Assembly: GCF_026278345.1 (NCBI RefSeq)
Contig: NZ_CP111085.1
Coordinates: 5,293,501-5,357,500 of the forward strand
Direction: 5' to 3'
DNA length: 64,000 nt
Origin: Tellurirhabdus rosea
GTDB lineage: Bacteria > Bacteroidota > Bacteroidia > Cytophagales > Spirosomataceae
The translations under genes and the position numbers were made by a program. Every line of letters starts with the position of its first letter. Position 1 is the first letter of the stretch. The notes beneath the pieces are model-generated. The model made no database searches and was not told the DNA's origin. It saw only the letters and a program-made list of their open reading frames with translations. Shown here in pieces: positions 52,018 through 60,833 of this stretch.

Positions 52018-52521
52018 TAAGTATGTGGAAAGTTGCTGAAGCAGTTCCTCAACGGTTGTCGTGCCCTGGAGGTGGATATCGGCCTGGCTGTAGACCGGGC
52101 GCCGGTCGGCGTCTTTTTTGTGCAGTCCTTCGAGCAGGGTAGGGTCATTTTGCCGAAAAAGAGGCCGATCGTCTTCCTGGTGCCGTTGCATCCGTTCCAG
52201 CAGCACTTCCGGCGCCACATCCAGAAAAACGCTGATCCCCGTTTGCCGGATATACTCCATGTTGTTGTGGAAACACGGCATTCCGCCCCCGGTTGCGACG
52301 ACCAGACCCGCTTCCGGCCTGATGGTTCTCAAGACGCGGCTTTCGGCCTGCCGGAAATAAGGCTCACCCTGTTCGTGAAAGATTTCATTGATGGTTTTGC
52401 CTTCCTCGCGGACGATTAATCGGTCCGTATCGACGAAACGATAACCCAGTTCGCGGGATAGCCGTTTGCCGAGTGTCGTTTTTCCGGAGGAGGGCATCCC
52501 GACCAGAAAGATGTTTTTCAT
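52015..52521 (-). CDS. aroK: Shikimate kinase
   Basis: This 168-residue P-loop kinase has the Walker A motif GMPSSGKTT (8-16), the DTDRLI substrate/magnesium motif, the FRQAESRVLR Arg of the shikimate site and the GGGMP segment. It phosphorylates shikimate at the 3-position in aromatic amino-acid synthesis. Standard length. It follows the BT_3928-like gene after a hairpin, so it may have its own promoter. Confidence 0.95.
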   Translation of the reverse strand: MKNIFLVGMPSSGKTTLGKRLSRELGYRFVDTDRLIVREEGKTINEIFHEQGEPYFRQAESRVLRTIRPEAGLVVATGGGMPCFHNNMEYIRQTGISVFLDVAPEVLLERMQRHQEDDRPLFRQNDPTLLEGLHKKDADRRPVYSQADIHLQGTTTVEELLQQLSTYL

Positions 52522-52539
52522 GGAATAGACTCAAAACAA

Positions 52540-52574
52540 AAAGACGACTGCCGGTTCTTGCGACAGCCGTCTTT
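52540..52574 (-). terminator. Hairpin terminator after BT_3928-like gene
   Basis: AAAGACGACTG pairs with CAGCCGTCTTT with one mismatch, and a T-rich tract follows on the minus strand. It lies between the BT_3928-like stop and aroK. Confidence 0.7.
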
Positions 52575-52582
52575 CTCGTTGT

Positions 52583-53725
52583 TTATTTCAGCTTTTCGAC
52601 CACATCGGCTACCTGCGGGGTATCGTTATGGTGCCATTTGCCCATCACGGTGCCGTCTTTCAGCAGCCAGAGTCCGGGGTTCGACCGCACAATGGTCTTC
52701 AGAACCGTAGCGTCGGCTTTGTAGGCCGGCACCGACAGCTGGTACTCATGCCGGAAATTGTTGATCTCTTCGTCGCCCACGGAGGTAAGGAGCATGGGCG
52801 TGAGGTTGTTGGCCGAAGCCTCGTTGATTACCCGGCGAATGGCGGGCATGTTGGCCGCATTGATGGACCCCAAATCCTTGACAATCAGAATCAGCTTATT
52901 GCCGGTGAAGGTTTCCTGCGTGGCGTCGCCCTGTTCGTTCCAGACCCGGTAATCGGTGATCTTCGGAAGCGCGGACGGGTTCTTCAGCACCATTTCCTTG
53001 AACTTGTAGGTCGTGTCCGATGGGTACTTATCCAGCGTAACGTCCTGTCCGTCCTTGGTCATGATGTAGGTATATTCGAGCGGCGCGGAGGGCTTCATCT
53101 GGGCCGGAATGTTTTTGCCGACCGCGTACGGCAGCAAATCCAGCGGCGGCAGGTGTTCAATCGCGTACCAGCCGAGGCCGACCGAGGCAAAGGCCGAAAG
53201 CCAGACCAGCGCCCCGGTCCGGGCACTCCGGAACGTTTTGCGCTGCCACAGGATGAGCACGATCAGAACCAGCAGAAAAATGTCCTTGCCGAACGATGTC
53301 CAGGGCTTTAGCTTGATGGCATCGCCAAAACAGCCGCAGTCCGTCACCTTGTTGAAATAGGCCGAATAAAAGGTCAGGAACGTAAAAAAGGTAATCAGCG
53401 CCAGCAGAATCCAGGAGGTGGTCCGGATGCGGTAGGAGAACAGCAGCGCCACCCCAAGCACAATCTCGGAGGCGCAGAAAACAACCGAAAGCAGGAGCGT
53501 GAACGGAATCAGGCCATGAAAAAAGCCGGCCATTGCGGGCACGTCCTGGGCAAATACTTCAAAATATTCCGTCAGTTTGATCTGCGTCCCGACCGGGTCG
53601 TTGATCTTGATTAATCCGGAAAAAATAAAAATCACGCCCACAACATAACGCGCAATCTGGGCAGCGATTCGGGGCCAGGACGGAGTCTGTCGGCTGGTTT
53701 TGGTCTGAACGGTTCCCGTGTTCAT
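52583..53725 (-). CDS. BT_3928-family membrane protein: DoxX/MauE-like domain plus C-terminal thioredoxin-like domain
   Basis: The 380-residue protein has about five hydrophobic segments in its first 200 residues. ARYVVGVIFIFSGLIKINDPVGT is the DoxX/MauE signature, and a DCGCFGD cysteine motif at about 127-133 suggests thiol redox activity. Residues about 270-380 resemble a thioredoxin fold without a CxxC pair. In Bacteroidota this gene is usually near DUF1599, folP and cdaA, as here. Its start overlaps the stop of the DUF1599 gene by 4 bases (ATGA type), so translation is coupled. Confidence 0.85.
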   Translation of the reverse strand: MNTGTVQTKTSRQTPSWPRIAAQIARYVVGVIFIFSGLIKINDPVGTQIKLTEYFEVFAQDVPAMAGFFHGLIPFTLLLSVVFCASEIVLGVALLFSYRIRTTSWILLALITFFTFLTFYSAYFNKVTDCGCFGDAIKLKPWTSFGKDIFLLVLIVLILWQRKTFRSARTGALVWLSAFASVGLGWYAIEHLPPLDLLPYAVGKNIPAQMKPSAPLEYTYIMTKDGQDVTLDKYPSDTTYKFKEMVLKNPSALPKITDYRVWNEQGDATQETFTGNKLILIVKDLGSINAANMPAIRRVINEASANNLTPMLLTSVGDEEINNFRHEYQLSVPAYKADATVLKTIVRSNPGLWLLKDGTVMGKWHHNDTPQVADVVEKLK

Positions 53726-54267
53726 GATTGGTGATCGGTAAGTTTAATCAGACAGAAAACGGCGTAATTGATCATATCCATATAATTCGCCTCTACGCCC
53801 TCGGAAATTAAGGTTTTTCCCTGATTGTCTTCAATCTGCTTGGTCCTCAGAAGCTTCATCAGGATAATATCGGTCATCGAACTGACCCGCATGTCCCGCC
53901 AGGCCTCGCCGTAATCGTGATTTTTGGCAAACAGCAAATCCATTACCTGCCGGATCTGGCCGTCGTACAGGTTTTCCAGTTCGTCGGGCGGCAGGTCCGT
54001 GCGCGCATCGTTCACCAGTTCGATCTGGATCAGGGCCATGACGCAGTAATTGATGATACCCATAAACTCGGGCACGACGCCTTCCTGCACCCGTTGCTCG
54101 CCTTTCTCCTGAATCGTCCGGATGCGCTGGGCTTTGATGAAAATCTGATCGGTGATGGAAGGCAGGCGAAGAATCCGCCAGGCAGTGCCGTAATCCTTGT
54201 TCTTTTTCAAAAAAACATCTTTGCAGAGTTCGACAACCTGCCGATATTGGGATTCTGTTTGGGACAT
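53722..54267 (-). CDS. DUF1599 domain-containing protein with internal duplication
   Basis: This 181-residue cytoplasmic protein consists of two similar halves. KNKDYGTAWRILRLPSITDQ (about 22-41) parallels KNHDYGEAWRDMRVSSMTDI (about 114-133), and EFMGIINYCVMALIQIEL parallels NYMDMINYAVFCLIKL. The repeated KNxDYGxAWR core is the DUF1599 signature; the family is thought to relate to nucleotide-modification domains, but its activity is not established. It is divergent from folP and coupled to the BT_3928-like gene. Confidence 0.9.
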   Translation of the reverse strand: MSQTESQYRQVVELCKDVFLKKNKDYGTAWRILRLPSITDQIFIKAQRIRTIQEKGEQRVQEGVVPEFMGIINYCVMALIQIELVNDARTDLPPDELENLYDGQIRQVMDLLFAKNHDYGEAWRDMRVSSMTDIILMKLLRTKQIEDNQGKTLISEGVEANYMDMINYAVFCLIKLTDHQS

Positions 54268-54284
54268 AAACGGTGTTTAGTAGC

Positions 54285-54362
54285 CAGTCGCCAGTCGGGC
54301 AGTCGTCAGTCATAAGCTGATAAAGAACGGCTTAAAGGCTGGCGACGGTCCGACTGACGACT
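54285..54362. repeat. Inverted repeat with GTCGTCAGTC and GTCGCCAGTC words (IR-G)
   Basis: AGTCGTCAGTC (54301-54311) is the exact reverse complement of GACTGACGACT (54352-54362). Outer GCCAGTC-type and GGCTGGCGAC words are present on both sides, in a permuted order. It lies between divergent DUF1599 and folP genes, so it is in their promoter region. It shares its word with IR-F, 9 kb away. Confidence 0.75.
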
Positions 54363-54368
54363 TTTTTA

Positions 54369-55232
54369 ATGGCTAAAAGTACAAAAAAAACGCTCAACCT
54401 CGGCGGAAAAGTTCTGGACCTGCGCCAGCCGAAAGTAATGGGCATTCTCAATATCACTCCCGATTCGTTCTTCTCCGGCAGCCGGATGGCGTCCGTTAAC
54501 GAGGCCGTCGACCGGGCGGGGGACATGCTGGCAGACGGGGCTACCTTCCTCGACATCGGCGGCTATTCGACCCGGCCCGGCGCGGCCGACATTGCCGCCC
54601 CGGAGGAAGTCGACCGGATTCTGCCCGTTATCGAAGCGATTCTGAAAGCGTTTCCGGAAGCCCTTATTTCGGTCGATACCTTTCGGGCCGCGGTCGCCCG
54701 GCAGGCGGTGGAGGCCGGTGTCCGCCTCATCAACGACGTTGCGGGCGGCACCTTGGACCCCGACATGTTTCCGACGGTGGCCCGGCTCGGCGTGCCGTAT
54801 GTCTTGATGCACATGCGCGGAACGCCGCAGACCATGACCGGGCTCACGACGTATACGAGTCTGGTCCCGGACGTGATTCAGGAGTTGCAGCAGCGGCTGG
54901 CGGTGCTGCGTTCGCTGGGCCAGACGGACATCATCATCGACCCCGGCTTTGGATTCGCCAAAACATCTGGGCAGAATTTCAGCTTATTAAACCAGTTGTC
55001 TGCCTTTCAAACCCTGGAAGCGCCGCTACTGGCGGGCCTTTCCCGGAAATCGACCATCTGGCGAACGCTGGGGATCACGGCGAAGGAAGCGCTGAACGGG
55101 ACCACGGTGATGAACACGCTGGCGCTGGCCGGAGGGGCCGATATTCTGCGGGTTCACGACGTGCGCGAAGCCGTTGAAGCCGTTCGCTTGTTTCTTCATT
55201 GCCGCGGGGAAGATTTAGCAAATAACTTCTGA
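54369..55232 (+). CDS. folP: Dihydropteroate synthase
   Basis: This 287-residue TIM-barrel enzyme has the signatures MGILNITPDSFF, DGATFLDIGGYSTRPGA, SVDTFRAAVARQAVEAG, INDVAGG and DPGFGFAKTSGQN, and the GLSRKS loop. It joins pterin pyrophosphate with p-aminobenzoate in folate synthesis. All substrate-binding motifs are intact. It is followed 94 bases later by cdaA on the same strand, a recurring pairing in Bacteroidota. Confidence 0.96.
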   Translation: MAKSTKKTLNLGGKVLDLRQPKVMGILNITPDSFFSGSRMASVNEAVDRAGDMLADGATFLDIGGYSTRPGAADIAAPEEVDRILPVIEAILKAFPEALISVDTFRAAVARQAVEAGVRLINDVAGGTLDPDMFPTVARLGVPYVLMHMRGTPQTMTGLTTYTSLVPDVIQELQQRLAVLRSLGQTDIIIDPGFGFAKTSGQNFSLLNQLSAFQTLEAPLLAGLSRKSTIWRTLGITAKEALNGTTVMNTLALAGGADILRVHDVREAVEAVRLFLHCRGEDLANNF

Positions 55233-55326
55233 TTAGTACTATTAATGGCTATTTTAGGCTTTATAAAGTACTGCGGTAACCTGTGCCTATATACGCCGGG
55301 TTCGCAGAAAAACGAAACGTAAAACG

Positions 55327-56148
55327 ATGCTGACCTTCCGTGTACTTTCCATGGATTTTCGCTGGGCGGATGTGCTTGATATTCTCCTCGTTGCTTTCCT
55401 TTTGTATCAGATCTACAGCATTGTGCGGGGGAGTATCGCGAGCCGGGTCTTTCTGGGCTATCTGCTGGTTTACCTTTTTTACCTGACCGTAAAACTCGCC
55501 GGGCTGTCTTTGCTGACCACCATTCTGGAATACTTCATCAGCGTAGGCGCCCTGGCTCTGATCATTATTTTTCAACAGGAGATAAGGCGGTTTCTGCTCA
55601 TCATCGGCAAATCCACGCACGTAGCCAACAGCCGGTTGTTCAGAAAACTGCTTCGGCCCAGAACGGCAGCCGACACGGCGCTGCCGATGAAACCCGTGAT
55701 GGAAGCCTGTAAGGTCCTGGCCGCTGAATTTGCGGGCGGGCTGATCGTGGTGGCTAAAAATGACAGTCTTTCCAAGTTCATTCAGTCGGGCGAAAAGCTG
55801 GATGCGGTGCTGTCCAAGCGCCTGCTGGTTTCCATTTTCAGCCAGTACAGCCCGCTGCGCGACGGGGCGGTGATTGTGGCGGACGGCCGCCTGTGCGCTG
55901 CCCGTTGCATTCTGCCCGCTTCCGAAAATGACGAACTGCCCACCACCACCGGCTTCCGTCACCGGGCGGCGCTGGGCATCAGCGAGCTGACGGATGCGGC
56001 GGCCATCGCCATTTCTGAGCAGACCGGACGTATAGCCCTGGCGATCGACGGCGAGCTGTACCCCAACCTGACGCTCGCCCAACTGGAAGAGCAACTGACC
56101 CGCTACCTGTACGAGCCCAGCTCCGCCAAACAGCGGGAAACCGTGTAA
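55327..56148 (+). CDS. cdaA: Diadenylate cyclase (CdaA type)
   Basis: This 273-residue protein has three N-terminal membrane segments (about 13-33, 40-58, 60-84) and a cytoplasmic DAC domain (about 115-255) with the catalytic DGA (179-181) and RHR (211-213) motifs. It condenses two ATP to cyclic di-AMP. The usual regulatory partner CdaR is not encoded next to it. Assignment is firm from the paired motifs and membrane layout. Confidence 0.95.
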   Translation: MLTFRVLSMDFRWADVLDILLVAFLLYQIYSIVRGSIASRVFLGYLLVYLFYLTVKLAGLSLLTTILEYFISVGALALIIIFQQEIRRFLLIIGKSTHVANSRLFRKLLRPRTAADTALPMKPVMEACKVLAAEFAGGLIVVAKNDSLSKFIQSGEKLDAVLSKRLLVSIFSQYSPLRDGAVIVADGRLCAARCILPASENDELPTTTGFRHRAALGISELTDAAAIAISEQTGRIALAIDGELYPNLTLAQLEEQLTRYLYEPSSAKQRETV

Positions 56149-56395
56149 TCGCCTATTTCTTAACTAGAGTTGTGTTTTAGTTATATTTTACGAAAGAAAT
56201 GTCAGATTTAATTTGACTTTTCGGATTTGTTACCGGAAATTCATTCTCCGATGCTTCTGCTTTGCGGCCAACCTTTCGGGCCGTTGGATAGTTACCAATC
56301 ATACAGTCATTAGTTCCTTGTAATATTGCTCTTCGTAAACCACCGGCTGTATTATCCCCTTGAGATGATAGTCTTTCCTGAAATTTATTCACGTT

Positions 56396-56689
56396 ATGAT
56401 GACTCAGTACGAGTACAACTTGCTGCCAATCACGAAGAAAGCGGAACTGTTATGGCAGGAGGGAACGTATCTGCTTACCCGGCAGGCGTCTCCTTTTGAA
56501 GTGCGCCTTTACGCTCTGGGGGATTTTTTTGTGGAAGCATACTTTACAGCCTCACCTCTCCACCCGGGCGGTTACGAATTCCAGGATGTCTTGACGTTTC
56601 GAAAGCAGGATCTGTCGCGGATACGCCGCCCCCATCCGCTCGAACCGTATATCGACCAGGTTGACCTGCGGATGCTGATCGGCGCCTGA
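56396..56689 (+). CDS. Conserved-looking hypothetical protein, 97 residues
   Basis: The protein is soluble and without signal peptide. It begins MMTQYEYNLLPITKKAELLW and reads as a compact alpha/beta domain with an aromatic-rich centre (DFFVEAYF). I do not recognise a family. Codon usage is like the flanking genes. It follows an AT-rich 247-base gap after cdaA and precedes a strong terminator. Confidence 0.75.
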   Translation: MMTQYEYNLLPITKKAELLWQEGTYLLTRQASPFEVRLYALGDFFVEAYFTASPLHPGGYEFQDVLTFRKQDLSRIRRPHPLEPYIDQVDLRMLIGA

Positions 56690-56702
56690 CGAGAACAGGC
56701 AT

Positions 56703-56737
56703 AAAAAAACCGTCGGATGCTATCCGACGGTTTTTTT
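56703..56737. terminator. Bidirectional intrinsic terminator
   Basis: AAAAAAACCGTCGGAT pairs with ATCCGACGGTTTTTTT around a short loop, with perfect A and T runs. It lies between the convergent hypothetical gene and glf. Confidence 0.92.
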
Positions 56738-56758
56738 ATGGAAATAAGCTTCAGTTCG

Positions 56759-57898
56759 TTATTTCGCGGCGGTACCCGAGCCGTTCACCACTTCTTCCAG
56801 CGATTCGGCTCCAACCAGTTTTTTGTACAGCGTCAGCGCCTGAGCCACCACCTGGTCCATGTTGTAATACCGGTAGGTTCCCAGACGGCCTACGAAATGG
56901 ACGTTCGGCGTGCTGTCGGCCAGTTGCTTATACTTGCGGTACAACTCGGCGTTCTCGGGCTTCGGGATCGGGTAATACGGGTCACCTTCCGACTGCGGAT
57001 ATTCGAACGTAATGCTCGTTTTCGGGTGTTCCTGGCCCGTCAGGTGCTTGTATTCCGTAATCCGGGTGTATTCGTTGGTGAGCGGATAGTTGACAACGGC
57101 CACCGGCTGATACTGTTCCGTATCGACCGTTTTGTGCTCGAAATGCAGCGAGCGGTAAGGCAGTTTGCCGTAGCAATGGTCGAAATACTCGTCCACCGGA
57201 CCCGTAAAAATCAGCTGGTCGTACGAAACCGTTTCCTTCACCTGCTTGTAATCCGTTCCCAGCATCAGTTCAATGTTCGGATGGCTGACCATCTTTTCGA
57301 ACATCTTCGTAAACCCGTGCAGGGGCATAAACTGGAACTCGTCGCCGAAATACCGGTCGTCCCGGTTGGTCCGGGTAGGAATCCGGGACGTTACGGACTT
57401 ATCCAGTTCGGACGGGTCGAGGCCCCACTGTTTGCGGGTATAACCCTGGAAAAACTTCTGGTACAGATCGCGGCCCACCTGGCTGATGACCACGTCTTCG
57501 GAAGTCCTGATCACGTCCACCGGCTCCCCGACCGTCTTGAAGTATTCGGCCAGTTCTTCTTCCGTAAAGTTCTTGTTGTACAGTTTGTTTACCGTATCCA
57601 GGTTAATGGGAATCGGCAGCAGCTGACCATCAACTTCGGCCAGCACGCGGTGTTCATAAGGCCGCCACTCCGTGAATTGTGACAGATAAGCAAATACTTC
57701 CGGCGAGTTGGTGTGGAAAATGTGGGGACCGTACAGGTGAATCAGAATACCATCTTCGTTGTAGTAATCGTAGGCGTTGCCGGCAATGTGCGGGCGACGG
57801 TCAATCACCAAAACTTTCTTGTCTGACTGTGTCGCCAGCCGTTCGGCCAGAACACTTCCGGCATAACCGGCCCCCACAATTAAAAAGTCATAATGCAT
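56759..57898 (-). CDS. glf: UDP-galactopyranose mutase
   Basis: This 379-residue flavoenzyme has the N-terminal FAD motif DFLIVGAGYAGSVLAERLA, RPHIAGNAYDYYNEDGILIHLYGPHIFHT, the FTRKQWG-type YTRKQWGLDP motif, RIPTRTNRDDRYF and the C-terminal FVGRLGTYRYYNMDQV. It converts UDP-galactopyranose to UDP-galactofuranose for surface polysaccharides. It lies 38 bases after a glycosyltransferase gene on the same strand, which may use the product or act in the same polymer. Confidence 0.97.
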   Translation of the reverse strand: MHYDFLIVGAGYAGSVLAERLATQSDKKVLVIDRRPHIAGNAYDYYNEDGILIHLYGPHIFHTNSPEVFAYLSQFTEWRPYEHRVLAEVDGQLLPIPINLDTVNKLYNKNFTEEELAEYFKTVGEPVDVIRTSEDVVISQVGRDLYQKFFQGYTRKQWGLDPSELDKSVTSRIPTRTNRDDRYFGDEFQFMPLHGFTKMFEKMVSHPNIELMLGTDYKQVKETVSYDQLIFTGPVDEYFDHCYGKLPYRSLHFEHKTVDTEQYQPVAVVNYPLTNEYTRITEYKHLTGQEHPKTSITFEYPQSEGDPYYPIPKPENAELYRKYKQLADSTPNVHFVGRLGTYRYYNMDQVVAQALTLYKKLVGAESLEEVVNGSGTAAK

Positions 57899-57936
57899 AC
57901 GTCGTAGATATATATTTTTTATTCAATTATACGCCA

Positions 57937-59190
57937 TCAGGAGGCTTTTACCAATAGCTGGTCGTGCACCAGCTGGTAGATTTTGGACCAGGTCTGGTCC
58001 CACGAAATCGTCGACAGGTATGCATCTACTTCAGAAAGCCACTGTTGCCGGGCCGCCGGGGTCATGTTCAGCGACGCTTCGATGGCTCTTTCAAAATCGG
58101 CCGCCGTTTCGGCAATATAGACCAGCCCTTTGTCGCCGTAGGGCCGGATAACGTCCCGGATGGGCGTTGAAACCACCGGTCGACCGGCTGCCAGATACTC
58201 AGGTGTTTTGGTCGGACTGATGAACCGTGTCGATTCATTATTGGCAAAGGGTAGGAGAGCAACGTCCCAATGGGCCACGTAAGACGGAAGCTCATTGTAC
58301 GATTTCATGCCAAGATAATGAATATTGGGCAGTTGTGGTAACGAAGCCGGGTCAATCTTAACGATCGGTCCAAGCATGACAAATTGCCAGTCGGGCCGGC
58401 GGGTAGCCAGTTCGCCCAGTAATTCGATATCGAAGCGCTCATCCAGAACCCCGAAGAAGCCCATGCGGGGGCCTTTGATGTTCCGCTGGTCGGCCGGATC
58501 GGGCAGCGGTTTGCGGGCCTGTTCAAAATGGCACCGGTCGATGCTGCTCGGGAACGGGTGAGCGTTGGGATGTTTGTCTTTTTTGGCTTCGTAAAGGCTT
58601 TGTCCGCCGGTAAGCACCACGTCAGCCATCTGCATGAGCCGCTTCTCCTGGATAACGAGCTGCGGCGGGGCGCCCCGGAATGCCGACAGCTCATCCATAC
58701 AGTCGTACACCACCACCTCGGGCGTCAGATGCTCCGAGAAGGGCAGCGCCATCGGGGTATAGTACCACGACACAAACCGGCGCAGACCGTGGTCGGCCAC
58801 CAGCGAATCGACCAGTTTCCGAAGTCCTGCCTGCTTTTCGGCCTCGGTCCAGTGACCCGGAATAAACGGAATAGCGCGCCAGAGTTTATCACCTACTTTG
58901 GTTACTTCCAGACGGAAGTTAGCATCCCAGATTGGCTCTTCCAGAAAAAACACGCGCCAGTGGCGCATCGCCCGGGTCAGCAGATGCTGGGGGCGTTGAA
59001 AAACAAAGTCCCAGCGGAGGTGCGAAAAACAAAGCAGGTCGGGCGCATTCTGTCGGGTAGAACCTGTAACTGTGGTCGTTAAACGTCCACGCTGGGTGTT
59101 CAATCCTGATGCCTGCGAACGATAGGTTTCTGTTGCTGCTTTGGCTCCTGTCGCAAGTGGGCCTGTTTCATTTAGCCGATGTTCGTCCAT
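57937..59190 (-). CDS. Glycosyltransferase, GT4-like
   Basis: The ATG at 59190 gives 417 residues; a TTG at 59202 would add four. After a disordered N terminus of about 50 residues, DLLCFSHLRWDFVFQRPQHLL opens the Rossmann domain. DYDCMDELSAFRG-type VVYDCMDEL, the FFGVLDERFD loop and the C-terminal PTKTPEYLAAGRPVVSTPI acidic EX7E-like segment are typical of GT-B retaining enzymes acting on nucleotide sugars. It is cytoplasmic and co-transcribed with glf. Acceptor and donor are unknown; a UDP-galactofuranose-linked role is possible. Confidence 0.88.
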   Translation of the reverse strand: MDEHRLNETGPLATGAKAATETYRSQASGLNTQRGRLTTTVTGSTRQNAPDLLCFSHLRWDFVFQRPQHLLTRAMRHWRVFFLEEPIWDANFRLEVTKVGDKLWRAIPFIPGHWTEAEKQAGLRKLVDSLVADHGLRRFVSWYYTPMALPFSEHLTPEVVVYDCMDELSAFRGAPPQLVIQEKRLMQMADVVLTGGQSLYEAKKDKHPNAHPFPSSIDRCHFEQARKPLPDPADQRNIKGPRMGFFGVLDERFDIELLGELATRRPDWQFVMLGPIVKIDPASLPQLPNIHYLGMKSYNELPSYVAHWDVALLPFANNESTRFISPTKTPEYLAAGRPVVSTPIRDVIRPYGDKGLVYIAETAADFERAIEASLNMTPAARQQWLSEVDAYLSTISWDQTWSKIYQLVHDQLLVKAS

Positions 59191-59513
59191 ACTCGCTTTC
59201 AATAAAAGATGATAATTAGATAATCATTTACGACAAAGAAGCCGCTATCCCGCGCCGATTAACCCAATAGTCGACGGTTTTGTCTGGTAATTCCGGAATA
59301 AGAAACTAAAGAACCCGGGAAGAATCCGGTGTTGCGTTGGAATGCTTTCTGCGTGCTTCGCTAGTCCAATAACTCCCCGTATTTGGAGTTTGTTAAGCCT
59401 CCTGAAAGTATAGTTATTTAACGGCCCAAAGGGAATTTGGGTAAAATAACGGATTGAAGCATGATTAAGCCCGTACGGCTTGAGTACCAGCCTGATTGTT
59501 AAGTGCCGCCTGC
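59191..59513. other. 323-base intergenic region
   Basis: The gap upstream of the glycosyltransferase gene is AT-rich. Small palindromes such as AAGCCCGTACGGCTT are present, but I see no gene, repeat family or convincing promoter. Confidence 0.5.
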
Positions 59514-59735
59514 TTAGACAGAATGCGGGGGAGCGACGTCCGAAATCCGGTACCGGCGGCGGACCTCGTTGATCAAAAACTTCTTTTCGGTCGTGAAGCT
59601 TTCGGGATGCATTTGCTCAAAAAGCGCTTTCCAGGCATTGAAACGGTCCGCTTCCTGTCGGTTAAATGCTTCTGCGTCAATTTTTTTACTGATCAGGTAC
59701 TGTTCAAAGGTCATACTCATGGGTTGGTCTGCCAA
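59514..59735 (-). CDS. Small conserved-looking hypothetical protein
   Basis: This encodes up to 73 residues; the start may instead be the ATG at 59720 (MSMTFEQYLISKKID). The sequence has a regular helical pattern with FEQYLISKKIDAEAF and a basic C-terminal INEVRRRYRI. It resembles other tiny uncharacterised Cytophagales proteins but has no named domain. It is divergent from the HtrA-like gene and shares its 75-base upstream region. Confidence 0.65.
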   Translation of the reverse strand: MADQPMSMTFEQYLISKKIDAEAFNRQEADRFNAWKALFEQMHPESFTTEKKFLINEVRRRYRISDVAPPHSV

Positions 59736-59810
59736 TTTGGCCGGAAGATAAGGCCGATAAAATCAGGCACTTAATTTGTCCTAACTCTTGTACATGCAAT
59801 CTCAACAGCG

Positions 59811-60830
59811 ATGAAACTACAATTTGTAACGGATTCCGGGCCGGACGATATGCCGTCTGATAACGAGCCCAGGGATGCTCCTTTGCTGGATGCCTATTCC
59901 AACACGGTAGTAAAGGTAGCGAAAAAAGTCAGCGGGTCGGTCGTGCAGATCAAGGTCCGCAGGAAACCAACGGCTCCGGCGACCAGCCCCCGCCCGCGGG
60001 GAAGCGAAGGCGGAAGCGGGTCCGGTTTCCTGATTTCCACGGATGGTTACCTCATCACCAATCACCACGTTGTGGCCGGCGCCGAATCCCTGGAAGTGGC
60101 CCTGCCCGATGGCCGGTCTTTCGACGGAACGCTGGTCGGGCAGGACCCGGCGACCGATCTGGCCGTTGTCAAAATCTACGCCGACAGCCTGAAGGCCATC
60201 CGTTTTGCGGACTCCCGGCAGGTGCAGGTCGGGCAGATTGCCATTGCGGTGGGAAATCCCTACGGGTTTCAGTATTCCGTAACGGCGGGCGTGGTGAGTG
60301 CCCTCGGCCGGACCCTGCGTTCGGAGTCCGGTCGGCTTATCGACGAGGTCATCCAGACCGATGCCTCGCTCAACCCCGGCAATTCAGGCGGTCCGCTGGT
60401 GGACTCCAACGGGGCGGTGATCGGGGTCAATACGGCGGTCATTCTGCCCGCGCAGGGAATCTGCTTTGCCGTTTCCTCCAATCTGGCCGAACGGGTAGCC
60501 GGCAAACTGATTCTGCACGGACGGGTGCGGCGCGGGTATCTGGGCATTGCCGGCCAGATTGTCAACCTCACCGAGCGCATCCGGCAGTATAACCAGCTGT
60601 CGTACCGAACCGGCGTGCTCATCACGAGTGTGGAGCCCGACGGCCTGGCCGGAAACGAGTCGCTTCGTCCGGACGACATCATCGTGGAGTTTGCCGGTCA
60701 GCCGGTTGGCTCCGTCGATGATCTGCACCGGCTGCTGACGGAGGAAACGATCGGGCAAAAGCAGTCCGTCACGGTGCTGCGGCAAAATTTCCGGCGGGAG
60801 GTGTTTGTGACGCCCGGCGAAATCCGCTGA
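59811..60830 (+). CDS. S1C-family (HtrA/Deg-like) serine protease without signal peptide
   Basis: This 339-residue protein has a trypsin-like domain (about 30-225) with catalytic His86 (ITNHHVVAG), Asp116 (ATDLAVVK) and Ser192 (NPGNSGGPL), then one PDZ domain (about 240-335). The triad is complete. No signal peptide or N-terminal membrane segment is visible; the protein starts with an acidic polar stretch. It may be cytoplasmic, or exported by an unrecognised route. It ends 3 bases before the convergent FG-GAP gene. Confidence 0.92.
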   Translation: MKLQFVTDSGPDDMPSDNEPRDAPLLDAYSNTVVKVAKKVSGSVVQIKVRRKPTAPATSPRPRGSEGGSGSGFLISTDGYLITNHHVVAGAESLEVALPDGRSFDGTLVGQDPATDLAVVKIYADSLKAIRFADSRQVQVGQIAIAVGNPYGFQYSVTAGVVSALGRTLRSESGRLIDEVIQTDASLNPGNSGGPLVDSNGAVIGVNTAVILPAQGICFAVSSNLAERVAGKLILHGRVRRGYLGIAGQIVNLTERIRQYNQLSYRTGVLITSVEPDGLAGNESLRPDDIIVEFAGQPVGSVDDLHRLLTEETIGQKQSVTVLRQNFRREVFVTPGEIR

Positions 60831-60833
60831 GGA

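Noticed and set aside
56177..56392. A 71-codon minus-strand frame in the AT-rich gap after cdaA
   Set aside because: Its GTG start lies only 3 bases from the ATG of the divergent hypothetical gene, leaving no room for a leader, and the sequence has no recognisable pattern.
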